Assembly: GCA_945878995.1 (NCBI GenBank) | Contig: CAMCUN010000022.1 | Coordinates: forward strand, 1 to 49,879 | Source: Polaromonas sp. YR568 | GTDB taxonomy: Bacteria > Pseudomonadota > Gammaproteobacteria > Burkholderiales > Burkholderiaceae_C | DNA: 49,879 nucleotides | Direction of reading: 5' to 3' | Part shown: positions 33,774-42,042 of the stretch, piece after piece | How the letters are laid out: each line of letters begins with the position of its first letter | Position numbering within the stretch: the first letter of the stretch is position 1 | Position numbers and translations under genes: made by a program | The notes under the pieces: generated by a model | Database searches by the model: none | What the model was told of the DNA's origin: nothing | Seen by the model: only the letters and a program-made list of their open reading frames with translations

Positions 33774-34703
33774 ATGTCATCCCTCGTCATCGCCGAACAC
33801 GATAACAACCAGCTCAAGCCCGCCACGCTCAACACCGTGACTGCCGCCGTCCAGTGCGGCGGCGAGGTGCATGTGCTGGTGGCCGGCCACCATGCGGCTG
33901 CGGTGGCCCAAGCCGCCGCGCAAATTGCAGGTGTGACCAAGGTCATTCATGCCGACGCGGAGGGCTTTGCCCACGGCTTGGCCGAGAACATGGCCGCCCA
34001 AGTGCTGGCTTTGGCGCCTGCCTACAGCCATATTTTGTTTGCCGCCACCGCCTCGGGCAAAAACATTGCCCCCCGCGTGGCCGCCACCTTGGACGTGGGC
34101 CAGGTCTCAGACATCACCCAGGTCATCAGCCCCGACACCTTTGAGCGCCCCATTTACGCGGGCAACGCCATGGCCACGGTGCAAAGCCTGGACAGCGTCA
34201 AAGTGCTCACCGTGCGCACCACCGGCTTTGACGCCGCAGGCGCAGGTGGCGCGGCCGCTGTAGAAACCACCGCTGTGACCGAGGGAACTGGCCAAAGCCG
34301 CTTCATGGGCAGCGAGATCGCCAAAAACGACCGCCCCGAGCTGACCGCAGCCAAGATCATCGTCTCCGGCGGCCGGGCCTTGGGCAGCGCTGAAAAGTTC
34401 AACGAAGTGATGACCCCGCTGGCCGACAAGCTGGGCGCGGCCATGGGCGCCAGCCGAGCCGCCGTGGACGCCGGCTACGCGCCCAACGACTGGCAAGTGG
34501 GCCAGACGGGCAAGATCGTGGCGCCGCAGTTGTATGTGGCCGCGGGCATCTCGGGCGCCATTCAGCATTTGGCGGGCATGAAGGATTCCAAGGTCATTGT
34601 GGCCATCAACAAAGACGCCGAGGCGCCCATCTTCAGCGTGGCCGACTATGGACTTGAAGCCGACTTGTTCACAGCAGTACCTGAACTGGTGGGCAAGCTC
34701 TGA
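33774..34703 (+). CDS. etfA: Electron transfer flavoprotein, alpha subunit
   Basis: A 309-residue ETF-alpha. The N-terminal domain (SSLVIAEHDNNQLKPATLNT) is standard, and the FAD-binding C-terminal domain holds VSGGRALGSAEKF, the GASRAAVDAGYAPNDWQVGQ block, GKIVAPQLYVAAGISGAIQH and AINKDAEAPIF. ATG 33774 has AAGGAG upstream. A clear terminator follows at 34718, so etfB-etfA form one unit separate from the acyl-CoA dehydrogenase gene. Confidence 0.96.
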   Translation: MSSLVIAEHDNNQLKPATLNTVTAAVQCGGEVHVLVAGHHAAAVAQAAAQIAGVTKVIHADAEGFAHGLAENMAAQVLALAPAYSHILFAATASGKNIAPRVAATLDVGQVSDITQVISPDTFERPIYAGNAMATVQSLDSVKVLTVRTTGFDAAGAGGAAAVETTAVTEGTGQSRFMGSEIAKNDRPELTAAKIIVSGGRALGSAEKFNEVMTPLADKLGAAMGASRAAVDAGYAPNDWQVGQTGKIVAPQLYVAAGISGAIQHLAGMKDSKVIVAINKDAEAPIFSVADYGLEADLFTAVPELVGKL

Positions 34704-34717
34704 GCGCTTGACCGGAT

Positions 34718-34748
34718 AAAAAGGCATCCCCTGTGGGTGCCTTTTTTT
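34718..34748 (+). terminator. Intrinsic terminator after etfA
   Basis: AAAAAGGCATCCC, loop CTGT, GGGTGCC then seven T. The stem has one bulged base. It lies 15 bases after the etfA stop. Confidence 0.8.
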
Positions 34749-34799
34749 CGCCTTGGATTTGTTTTGAACAGAACGATTGACTGACCTGCAGGAGACCCT

Positions 34800-36629
34800 A
34801 TGAGCTACACCGCCCCCGTCAAAGACATGCTCTTTGCCATCAAGCACCTGGCCCGCATTGACGACATTGCCCAAATGCCCGCCTTTGAAGACGCCGGCTT
34901 TGACACGGCCCAGGCGGTGCTGGAGGAGTCGGCCCGCTTCACGCAAGAGGCGGTGGCGCCGCTGAACTGGGAGGGTGACAAAAACCCATCAGCGCTCAAA
35001 AATGGCGTGGTCCACACCACCCCGGGTTTCAAGGGGATTTACAAGCAGTACTCTGAAGGCGGCTGGCAAGCCCTTCAGCATCCCTTGGCCTACGGCGGCC
35101 AAGGCCTGCCCAAAACCATAGGCGCGGCCTGCGGCGAAATGCTCAACGCCGCCAACATGAGCTTTGCCCTGTGCCCCATGCTGACCGACGGCGCCATTGA
35201 GGCGCTGCTGACCGCGGGCTCCGACGAGCTCAAGGCCACTTACCTGGGCAAACTGGTGTCGGGCGAATGGACGGGCACCATGAACCTGACCGAGCCGCAA
35301 GCCGGCTCGGACTTGGCCGCCGTGCGCACGCGCGCCGAGCCCCAGCCCGACGGCAGCTACAAGGTGTTTGGCACCAAGATCTACATCACCTACGGTGAGC
35401 ACGACATGGCCGACAACATCGTGCACCTGGTGCTGGCCCGCGTGCCGGGCGCGCCCGAGGGCGTCAAGGGCATCAGCTTGTTTGTGGTGCCCAAGGTCTT
35501 GGTCAAGCCCGATGGCGCCTTGGGCGCGCGCAACGACGTGCTGTGCGTGAGCATTGAGCACAAGCTGGGCATCAAGGCCAGCCCCACGGCGGTGCTGCAG
35601 TACGGCGACGGTTTGGCGGGCAGCGTGGCCGACCGTGCTGGCGCCGGCGCGGTGGGCTTTTTGGTGGGCCAAGAAAACCGGGGCCTGGAGTACATGTTCA
35701 TCATGATGAACGCCGCCCGCTACGCCGTGGGCGTGCAAGGCATTGCCATCGCCGACCGCGCCACGCAAAAGGCCGTGCAGTACGCCCGCGACCGCGTGCA
35801 AAGCCGGCCGGTGGACGGTTCGCTGCCTGGCAGCGGCCCCATCATTCACCACCCAGACGTCAAGCGCATGCTCATGACCATGCGCGCCTACACCGAAGGC
35901 TGCCGCGCCATGGCCACGGTGGCCGCCGCCGCCTACGACGCCTCTCACCACCACCCTGACGCCGAGGTGCGCAAAGAAAATCTGGCTTTTTATGAATTCA
36001 TGGTGCCCCTGGTCAAGGGCTACAGCACAGAGATGAGCCAAGAGGTCACCTCGCTGGGCGTGCAGGTGCACGGCGGCATGGGCTTTATTGAAGAAACGGG
36101 CGCCGCGCAGTACTACCGCGACGCCAAAATCCTGACCATTTACGAGGGCACCACCGCCATTCAGGCCAACGACCTGGTGGGCCGCAAAACCGCCCGTGAT
36201 GGCGGCCGCACCGCCCGCGCCCTGGCCGCTCAAATCGAGGCCACCGAGGCCGAACTGATGACGGGCTCTGCCAATGCCCAGGCGGTGGCCAAGCGCCTCC
36301 AAGCCGCTCGCCTGGCCTTTGTCGATGTGGTCGACTTCATGTGCGCCGGCGCCAAGACCTCACCCAACGCCGTTTATGCGGGCAGCGTTCCTTACCTTAT
36401 GCTGGCTGGCAACTTGGTGGCCGGCTGGCAAATGGGGCGTGCGTTGCTGGTGGCCGAGCAGGCCCTGGCCAGCGGCGATACCGCAGAATTTGGCACCGAG
36501 TTCTTGAAAGCCAAAATCGTTACCGCACGCTTTTACGGCGATCACCTCCTGAGCAAGGCGACTGGCATGCGCGATGCGATTGTGGAAGGCGCTGACAGCG
36601 TATGCGACTTGGCGCTAGAGGCTTTTTGA
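34800..36629 (+). CDS. Long acyl-CoA dehydrogenase (DmdC-like, 609 residues)
   Basis: A 609-residue acyl-CoA dehydrogenase with an N-terminal extension and a C-terminal helical domain, the layout of 3-methylmercaptopropionyl-CoA dehydrogenase (DmdC) and related long FadE proteins. Visible marks are TMNLTEPQAGSDLAAVRTRA (FAD contact), VQVHGGMGFIEETGAAQYYR and the catalytic Glu449 in TIYEGTTAIQANDL. AGGAG lies upstream of ATG 34800. It follows etfBA, its electron acceptor. DmdC activity itself is not implied, since many Burkholderiales carry such paralogues for fatty acyl-CoA. Confidence 0.92.
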   Translation: MSYTAPVKDMLFAIKHLARIDDIAQMPAFEDAGFDTAQAVLEESARFTQEAVAPLNWEGDKNPSALKNGVVHTTPGFKGIYKQYSEGGWQALQHPLAYGGQGLPKTIGAACGEMLNAANMSFALCPMLTDGAIEALLTAGSDELKATYLGKLVSGEWTGTMNLTEPQAGSDLAAVRTRAEPQPDGSYKVFGTKIYITYGEHDMADNIVHLVLARVPGAPEGVKGISLFVVPKVLVKPDGALGARNDVLCVSIEHKLGIKASPTAVLQYGDGLAGSVADRAGAGAVGFLVGQENRGLEYMFIMMNAARYAVGVQGIAIADRATQKAVQYARDRVQSRPVDGSLPGSGPIIHHPDVKRMLMTMRAYTEGCRAMATVAAAAYDASHHHPDAEVRKENLAFYEFMVPLVKGYSTEMSQEVTSLGVQVHGGMGFIEETGAAQYYRDAKILTIYEGTTAIQANDLVGRKTARDGGRTARALAAQIEATEAELMTGSANAQAVAKRLQAARLAFVDVVDFMCAGAKTSPNAVYAGSVPYLMLAGNLVAGWQMGRALLVAEQALASGDTAEFGTEFLKAKIVTARFYGDHLLSKATGMRDAIVEGADSVCDLALEAF

Positions 36630-36669
36630 CCGCTTGCATCCCTTGAAAAACACCCCAGGAGACTCACCC

Positions 36670-37626
36670 ATGTCCATCTTGCCCGGCGCACTGGCTAAGC
36701 TGCCCCTGCCCATCATTGGTTCGCCCCTGTTCATTGTGAGCAATCCCAAGCTGGTGATTGCTCAGTGCATTGCGGGCGTGGTGGGCTCTATGCCCTCGCT
36801 CAACGCGCGCCCGGCCTCGCAGCTCGACGAATGGCTGGCCGAAATCACCGAAACCCTGGCCGCCTACAACCTGGCCCACCCGGACAAGCCTGCGGCGCCT
36901 TACGCCATCAACCAAATCGTGCACAAGTCCAACGACAGGCTGGAGCAAGACATGGCGGTGTGCGTCAAGTACAAAGTGCCGATTTACATCACCTCCTTGG
37001 GCGCGCGCGAAGACATTTTTGCGGCCGCCCACAGCCATGGCGGCGTGGTGCTGCACGACATCATCAACAACACCTTTGCGCGCAAAGCCATTGAAAAAGG
37101 CGCTGATGGCCTGATTGCAGTGGCCGCAGGCGCAGGCGGTCACGCGGGGGTGAAAAGCCCGTTCGCGCTGATTCAGGAAATCCGCCAGTGGTTCAACGGC
37201 CCGGTGGCGCTGTCGGGCTCGATTGCCAGCGGCGGCGCGGTGCTGGCCGCCCAGGCCATGGGGGCAGACTTTGCCTACATTGGCTCGGCTTTCATTGCCA
37301 CCGCCGAGGCCCGTGCCTCTGACGAGTACAAGCAAGCCATCGTGGACTGCAACTCCGACGACGTCGTACTCACCAATTTGTTCACCGGCGTTCACGGCAA
37401 CTACCTGGCGCCCTCCATCCGCAAAGCCGGCCTGGACCCGGCCAACCTGCCCGAGAGCGACCCCAGCAAAATGAACTTTGGCGGCGACGTGGCGGCCAAA
37501 GCCTGGAAGGACATTTGGGGCTGTGGCCAGGGCATTGGCGCCATTGACAAAGTGCAAACGGCGGGCGAGTTCATTGCCCAGTTGCAGCGCGAATACGAAG
37601 TGGCGCGTCAGCGCGTCTGCGCTTAA
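36670..37626 (+). CDS. Nitronate monooxygenase / 2-nitropropane dioxygenase family
   Basis: A 318-residue FMN TIM-barrel protein. Marks are LPIIGSPLFIVSNPKLV at the N-terminus, PYAINQIVHKSNDRLEQD, the VAAGAGGHAGVKSPFALIQE block that includes the catalytic-His region, and SGSIASGGAVLAAQAMGADF. ATG 36670 has CAGGAG upstream; an in-frame ATG at 36634 is less likely. It starts 40 bases after the acyl-CoA dehydrogenase stop, so the two form an operon. The family oxidises nitronates, and some members act as enoyl reductases or in fatty-acid metabolism, which may fit this neighbour better. Confidence 0.92.
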   Translation: MSILPGALAKLPLPIIGSPLFIVSNPKLVIAQCIAGVVGSMPSLNARPASQLDEWLAEITETLAAYNLAHPDKPAAPYAINQIVHKSNDRLEQDMAVCVKYKVPIYITSLGAREDIFAAAHSHGGVVLHDIINNTFARKAIEKGADGLIAVAAGAGGHAGVKSPFALIQEIRQWFNGPVALSGSIASGGAVLAAQAMGADFAYIGSAFIATAEARASDEYKQAIVDCNSDDVVLTNLFTGVHGNYLAPSIRKAGLDPANLPESDPSKMNFGGDVAAKAWKDIWGCGQGIGAIDKVQTAGEFIAQLQREYEVARQRVCA

Positions 37627-37645
37627 AGCCTGCGCATCGCTGTCT

Positions 37646-38038
37646 TTGTAGGAGCCAGCCTGCTGGCGAATCGTGGCGCTGCGCATGTCATTCCACATGC
37701 CAACAATCGCCGGCAGGCCAGCTCCTACAAAAACCAAAACAAGCTGCCCCTTGTAGGAGCCAGCCTGCTGGCGAATCGTGGCGCCGCACATGTCATTCCA
37801 CACACCCACCATCGCCGGCAGGCCAGCTCCCAAAAAAACCAAAACAAGCTGCCTTCTGTAGGAGCCAGCCTGGTGGCGAATCGTGGCGCCGCACATGTCA
37901 TTCCACCCACCCACAATCGCCGGCAGGCCAGCTTCCACAAAACCAAAACACGCTGCCTTCTGTAGGAGCCAGCCTGCTGGCGAATCGGGGCGCCGCACAT
38001 GTCATTCCACGCACCCACAATGGCTGGCTTGCCAGCGA
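37646..38038. repeat. Four tandem REP-like palindromic units
   Basis: Four head-to-tail units begin at 37646, 37751, 37857 and 37961, a period of 104-106 bases. Each begins TGTAGGAGCCAGCCTG(C/G)TGG and the first three end with the near reverse complement (GCCGGCAGGCCAGCTCC(T/C)A), so each can fold into a long hairpin. A conserved centre reads CATGTCATTCCAC. The spacers share AAACCAAAACAAGCTGCC. Unit 4 has a diverged right arm (TGGCTGGCTTGCCAGCGA). Related units occur at 49577-49879. Confidence 0.9.
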
Positions 38039-38143
38039 TGTGTCCCGTGCCGTGGACATCCCCCCAAAAGGGCATGACCACAAATCGTTGAATCTTTGAC
38101 AGTTGAAGATTGCCTGCGTTGCATCAAAAACAGAGGTCCGCTT

Positions 38144-39034
38144 ATGCCAGTTTCCTCAAATCAGCAGTTCGTTTTCTTTATCCGGCGATTGGCCCAGAGC
38201 TTCGCATTTCTAGGTCTGTTGTTTCAGCTTGGAACAAGTCACGCCCAGAATGTGCAGCCTCTGAACTCAAACCTCACAGAGGAGCTTGTCAGCGTCAATA
38301 TTGCGGGGACCAAAAACCAAGCGGGTGTCTTGTCAATGAAAACGGGTGCTGCTCAGCCCACCAAACTGGCTGTTTTGTTGCCTGGCTATCCCTCGGTGGT
38401 GCGCCCTGTGGTGGAAAACGGGGCCATGGTCAGATCTTTGCTGGCGGGTAATTTTTTGATACGGGCGCGTCGGTATTTGGTCGATGACGTGATTGCCAGT
38501 TTGATTGTGGACTGCCACAGCGACAGCGGTGAGCAATGCTCCAGCTTGTACCAATCGTCCAAGCAGCGCCAAGAAGATGTAGACAAACTGATTGCTGAAG
38601 TGAAAAGACGTTTGCCGTCCATCAGCGAGGTGTGGTTGATTGGCACCAGCATGGGGACCATTTCTTCGTCCTTCATGCCCAGTCATGACGCTCGAGCTTA
38701 CGCAGGTGCGATTCACACGGCTTCCATCACCGAGCCCTATGCCAGAGGGTCCTACCGTGAACTGGGTGATTTCAATTACAAGAAATCTCCAATTCCCCAG
38801 TTTTTCATTCACCACAGTGCCGACCCCTGTGCGCTGACCACTTATTCAGGGGCAAAGAAAAATGCCGAGAAAAAAAATCTGCCTTTGATCACAGTCAATG
38901 GTGGCTCGGGCTTTCAAGGCCCAGCCTGCCAAGCGTTCACGGAACACGGTTTCAGAGGCAAAGAAAAAGAAGTCATGGAGATGATGGCAAACATTGTCAA
39001 AAATGGAAAAGCTCAGCAGCTTGATATCAACTGA
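38144..39034 (+). CDS. Secreted alpha/beta-hydrolase-fold protein
   Basis: A 296-residue protein with a Sec signal (RRLAQSFAFLGLLFQLGTSHA) and an alpha/beta-hydrolase core. The nucleophile elbow is WLIGTSMGTIS, and a late Asp (HHSADPCALTTY) and His (CQAFTEHGFRG) could complete the triad. AVLLPGYPSVVRP is the likely oxyanion strand. ATG 38144 has AGAGG upstream; the frame is open 16 codons earlier. Specific activity (esterase, peptidase or lipase) cannot be told. It is a lone gene between REP units and a gene-poor stretch. Confidence 0.75.
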   Translation: MPVSSNQQFVFFIRRLAQSFAFLGLLFQLGTSHAQNVQPLNSNLTEELVSVNIAGTKNQAGVLSMKTGAAQPTKLAVLLPGYPSVVRPVVENGAMVRSLLAGNFLIRARRYLVDDVIASLIVDCHSDSGEQCSSLYQSSKQRQEDVDKLIAEVKRRLPSISEVWLIGTSMGTISSSFMPSHDARAYAGAIHTASITEPYARGSYRELGDFNYKKSPIPQFFIHHSADPCALTTYSGAKKNAEKKNLPLITVNGGSGFQGPACQAFTEHGFRGKEKEVMEMMANIVKNGKAQQLDIN

Positions 39035-39404
39035 AGGCATTGACCTTGAGTCTGGTGCGGGCCAGTCTGTGGTCCAAAGTATGTAAGGGTTTTCCACTCC
39101 ATGCCGAGGGATTTCACCTATAAACTAATCAGTGTTTTCAAGTCCCCCAGAGCTTGGGGTTTGCCTTAATGAGGATGTTCCCACCGTGACGCATTGCAGC
39201 TTATTCAAAGAAGCAGCCCAACGCATTGTGCAAAGTGCACAGGCCTCCCAGAACAATGGCCTTGCCACCTTGCGCAGTTCAAGTCTCGGACCGCGCCCGG
39301 CCCAGTCTGTGCAGATGTCGGACAACGTGTTCAACCCCCAGGCTCAGTCCGTCGCACCCGACAAATCCAAGGCCAGTTCGGGCTGACTCTTTTGAGCTAA
39401 GCCT
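39035..39404. other. Gene-poor stretch with one doubtful small frame
   Basis: No confident gene. A plus-strand frame ends at 39386; from a GTG at 39186 (GAGGA about 11 bases upstream) it would encode about 66 residues (VTHCSLFKEAAQRIVQSAQA and a Ser/Pro/Gln-rich tail). It has no recognisable family, no signal peptide and no membrane segment. It could be a small unknown protein or chance. Confidence 0.35.
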
Positions 39405-39806
39405 TCAGCTCGCTTCCCATCCCTGGTCAGAGGCGGGTAGTTTGGGGTTTGGCTGGCGAAAATGCAGGTCAACCCATTCGGCGGCCAAGCTCGACGCCTC
39501 TTGCATGGCGCCAGCTTATTCAAACAAATGCGTGGCCCCTGGAATCACGGTCAGTTGCTTGCTGCATTGCAGGTGACTGAAGGCCTCGGTGTTGAGCGGC
39601 ATCGCCTGCGGGTCCCCTTCACCCACTATGCAGAGCGTGGGCGCACTGATGCCGGCCAGCACCACCAACCCGGCCAGGTCGGTGCGCCCGCCCAATGAGA
39701 CCACCGCCGCAATGCGGCCGTCCATGCGCGCTGCCGCTGTCAGCGCAGCGGCGCTGCCCGTGCTGTAGCCAAGTAGCCTGTTGGCTCTGGCCTGTAAGTC
39801 AGACAT
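39405..39806 (-). pseudogene. Dienelactone-hydrolase-like gene, truncated and interrupted by a nonsense codon
   Basis: Minus-strand codons read LLGYSTGSAAALTAAARMDG, VVSLGGRTDLAGLVVLAGIS, APTLCIVGEGDPQAMPLN and TVIPGATHLFE, the C-terminal half of an alpha/beta-hydrolase of the dienelactone-hydrolase group. A TAA at 39516-39518 breaks the frame, after which AGAMQEASSLAAEWVDLHF continues the family's last helix until TGA 39405-39407. The N-terminal half is absent. The single stop suggests recent decay. Confidence 0.82.
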
Positions 39807-40064
39807 GGGTACTTGCCTCCTGGACGCATTTCAACGCGCTTTGTAGGCGGCCTTGTCAGTCGTATCACCAGCGCGGTGCAGGGCATGGCTGATCCTTTTA
39901 TTTCGCCACGACGGCCATCTTTTTTCCTGCGGCCTAAGTCTGCTCAAGAGCGTCCCGTGCAGGCGATTTTGCAGGCCATGCTGAGGGCTATTTGATTGGC
40001 CGCTTCAGTGGCGGCCGCAGCACGCACTGCGTGGAGTATTGAGCGGGGTTTTTAGCGTGCTTGT

Positions 40065-42020
40065 TCAGCGCGGTTTAAGCAGCGCTGAAAGTTCCTTGAA
40101 GCGCGCCAAGGCTTGGGGGTCGCTGGCGGCTTGGGCGGCCAGGGCTTCGAGCTCTTGCTGCTGGGCGCGGCGCAGCAGCTCGTCAATGATGGGCCGCGTC
40201 TCCTCCCAGGTGGGCTCTATGCCCTCGGGAATTTGCTCGACCTGTTGCGCGGCATAGCCCTCCTGCGCATGGCCGCGCAGCCCCTCGCGCAACGCGGCCC
40301 AGGGCTGGGCGCCGTGCTCATGCAATTGGGCCTCCAACCAAGTGAAAAGCGCGCCGTGGGGCTCGGGCAGGGCGCACAGCAGCGTGTGCTCTTGCTGGCT
40401 CAAGCGGTCCCAGAGTTCGGTCTCGGTCAGCAGCAGGCGCAGCACCCTGTCTTCGCGGCTGGCAGGCATCATGCGGCCGGGCACACGGCTGCGTTTGGTG
40501 GGCGCGTAGCTGGGGTAGGGCCTGGACTTGGCCGAGCTGGCCATCTCAGAGGCCGCGTACTCATTCTCTCGAGGCCAGTCTGGCGGCTCGGAGTCGTAGT
40601 CGGGCGTGTACTGCGGCGCCTGGGATGCAGACCGCGCAGGCTGCGGTGGCCGCTTGGGGCTGCGTGCGCCTGTGCCCGGACCAGAGCGTGGCGGCTGCCA
40701 AATTTGCAGCAGCTCGCGGCCGTCAATTTGCACCAGGTCGGCGATCTCCGCCAGCAATTGGCGCTTGAGCGCGCCGTCGGGCAGCGGCAGCCAAAGCTCG
40801 CGCGCTTGGCTGGCCATGCGGGCTCGGCCCTCGGCGGTGTTCATCTCGCAGCCTTCGCTGGCCGAATCAATGAGAAAACGACTCAGCGGCACGGCTTGGG
40901 CCACCGCTTGGCCAAACGCGTCTTGGCCCCGTTCACGAATGAAGCTGTCTGGGTCGTGCTCAGCGGGCAGGAACAAAAATTTGGCCGAGCGCGTGTCAGT
41001 GGCAAAGGGCAGCGAGGCGTCCAGCGCCTTGCGTGCGGCGCGCCGGCCTGCGGCGTCGCCGTCAAAGCTAAAAACCACCGCCTCTGTGAAGCGGAACAGC
41101 TTTTGCACATGCTCGCTGGTGCAGGCCGTGCCCAGCGTAGCCACAGCGTTGGCAAAGCCCAGTTGGGCCAGTGCCACCACGTCCATGTAGCCCTCGGTCA
41201 CCAGGGCGTAGCCCCGCTCGCGCAGGGCTGAGCGGGCCTCAAACAAACCGTAAAGCTCGCGGCCTTTGCTGAACACCGGGGTTTCTGGCGAGTTGAGATA
41301 CTTGGGTTTTTCGTCGCCCAACACCCGGCCGCCAAAGCCTATGCATTCGCCCTTGACGCTGCGGATGGGGAACATCACTCGGTCGCGAAAGCGGTCGTAG
41401 CGCTTGGCCTCGCCTTCGGGCTGGCCTTCCTCGGCCTCGGCGCTGATGACCAGGCCGCTTTCCACCAGCAGTGGGTCGCTGTAGTCGGGGAACACGCTGG
41501 CCAGCGCACGCCAGCCCTCGGGGGCGTAGCCCAGACCAAACTGCTTGGCCACCTGGCCCGACAGGCCCCGGCCCTTGAAGTAAGCCACCGCCTTGGGCGA
41601 GACCTTGAGCTGCTTGGCGTAGGCCTGGGCGGCTTTTTCAAGCACGCTGCTCAGCGTGGCTTGCTGCTCGCGGGCCTTGGCTTGGCGGGCGCGCTCGGCC
41701 GGGGAAATGTCTTCTTCGGGCACCTGCAGCCCGTACTGCTGGGCCAGGTCTTTGACGGCCTCGACAAAGTTCATGCCCAGGTGGTCCATCAAAAAACCCA
41801 CAGCATTGCCGTTTTTGCCGCAGCCAAAGCAGTGGTAGAACTGCTTGGTGGGGCTGACTGAAAAAGACGGCGACTTTTCAGTGTGAAAAGGGCAGAGGCC
41901 CGAAAAATTGGCCCCCCCCTTTTTGAGCTGCACATGGCGGCCCACGATGTCCACGATGTCAGCGCGGGCCAGCAGTTCTTGAATAAAGGGTTGGGGAATG
42001 GCCATGGGCTGAACGGCCAT
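40065..42020 (-). CDS. dnaG: DNA primase
   Basis: A 651-residue replicative primase that makes RNA primers with the DnaB helicase. The N-terminal zinc site is Cys43, His46, Cys64 and Cys67 (CPFHTEKSPSF and HCFGCG). The TOPRIM core has VTEGYMDVVALAQLGF and FSFDGDAAGRRAARKALDAS, and a Pro/Arg-rich linker (about 450-540) leads to the helicase-binding C-terminal domain. ATG 42020 or the ATG five codons later (MAIPQPFIQELL, 42005) may be the start; neither has a strong ribosome site. Length is normal. Confidence 0.96.
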   Translation of the reverse strand: MAVQPMAIPQPFIQELLARADIVDIVGRHVQLKKGGANFSGLCPFHTEKSPSFSVSPTKQFYHCFGCGKNGNAVGFLMDHLGMNFVEAVKDLAQQYGLQVPEEDISPAERARQAKAREQQATLSSVLEKAAQAYAKQLKVSPKAVAYFKGRGLSGQVAKQFGLGYAPEGWRALASVFPDYSDPLLVESGLVISAEAEEGQPEGEAKRYDRFRDRVMFPIRSVKGECIGFGGRVLGDEKPKYLNSPETPVFSKGRELYGLFEARSALRERGYALVTEGYMDVVALAQLGFANAVATLGTACTSEHVQKLFRFTEAVVFSFDGDAAGRRAARKALDASLPFATDTRSAKFLFLPAEHDPDSFIRERGQDAFGQAVAQAVPLSRFLIDSASEGCEMNTAEGRARMASQARELWLPLPDGALKRQLLAEIADLVQIDGRELLQIWQPPRSGPGTGARSPKRPPQPARSASQAPQYTPDYDSEPPDWPRENEYAASEMASSAKSRPYPSYAPTKRSRVPGRMMPASREDRVLRLLLTETELWDRLSQQEHTLLCALPEPHGALFTWLEAQLHEHGAQPWAALREGLRGHAQEGYAAQQVEQIPEGIEPTWEETRPIIDELLRRAQQQELEALAAQAASDPQALARFKELSALLKPR

Positions 42021-42042
42021 TGTAGGCAGCGCAGGCTTGGCT

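Noticed and set aside
35000..36300. A long minus-strand open frame (over 400 codons) opposite the 609-residue acyl-CoA dehydrogenase, and similar ones opposite other GC-rich genes.
   Set aside because: These are His/Gly/Arg/Ala-rich antisense shadows caused by high GC at third positions. The plus-strand gene has clear family motifs.
37646..38038. A CRISPR array, because of the regular 105-base repeat period.
   Set aside because: The repeats are long palindromes with nearly identical spacers and there are no cas genes. They are REP-type units.
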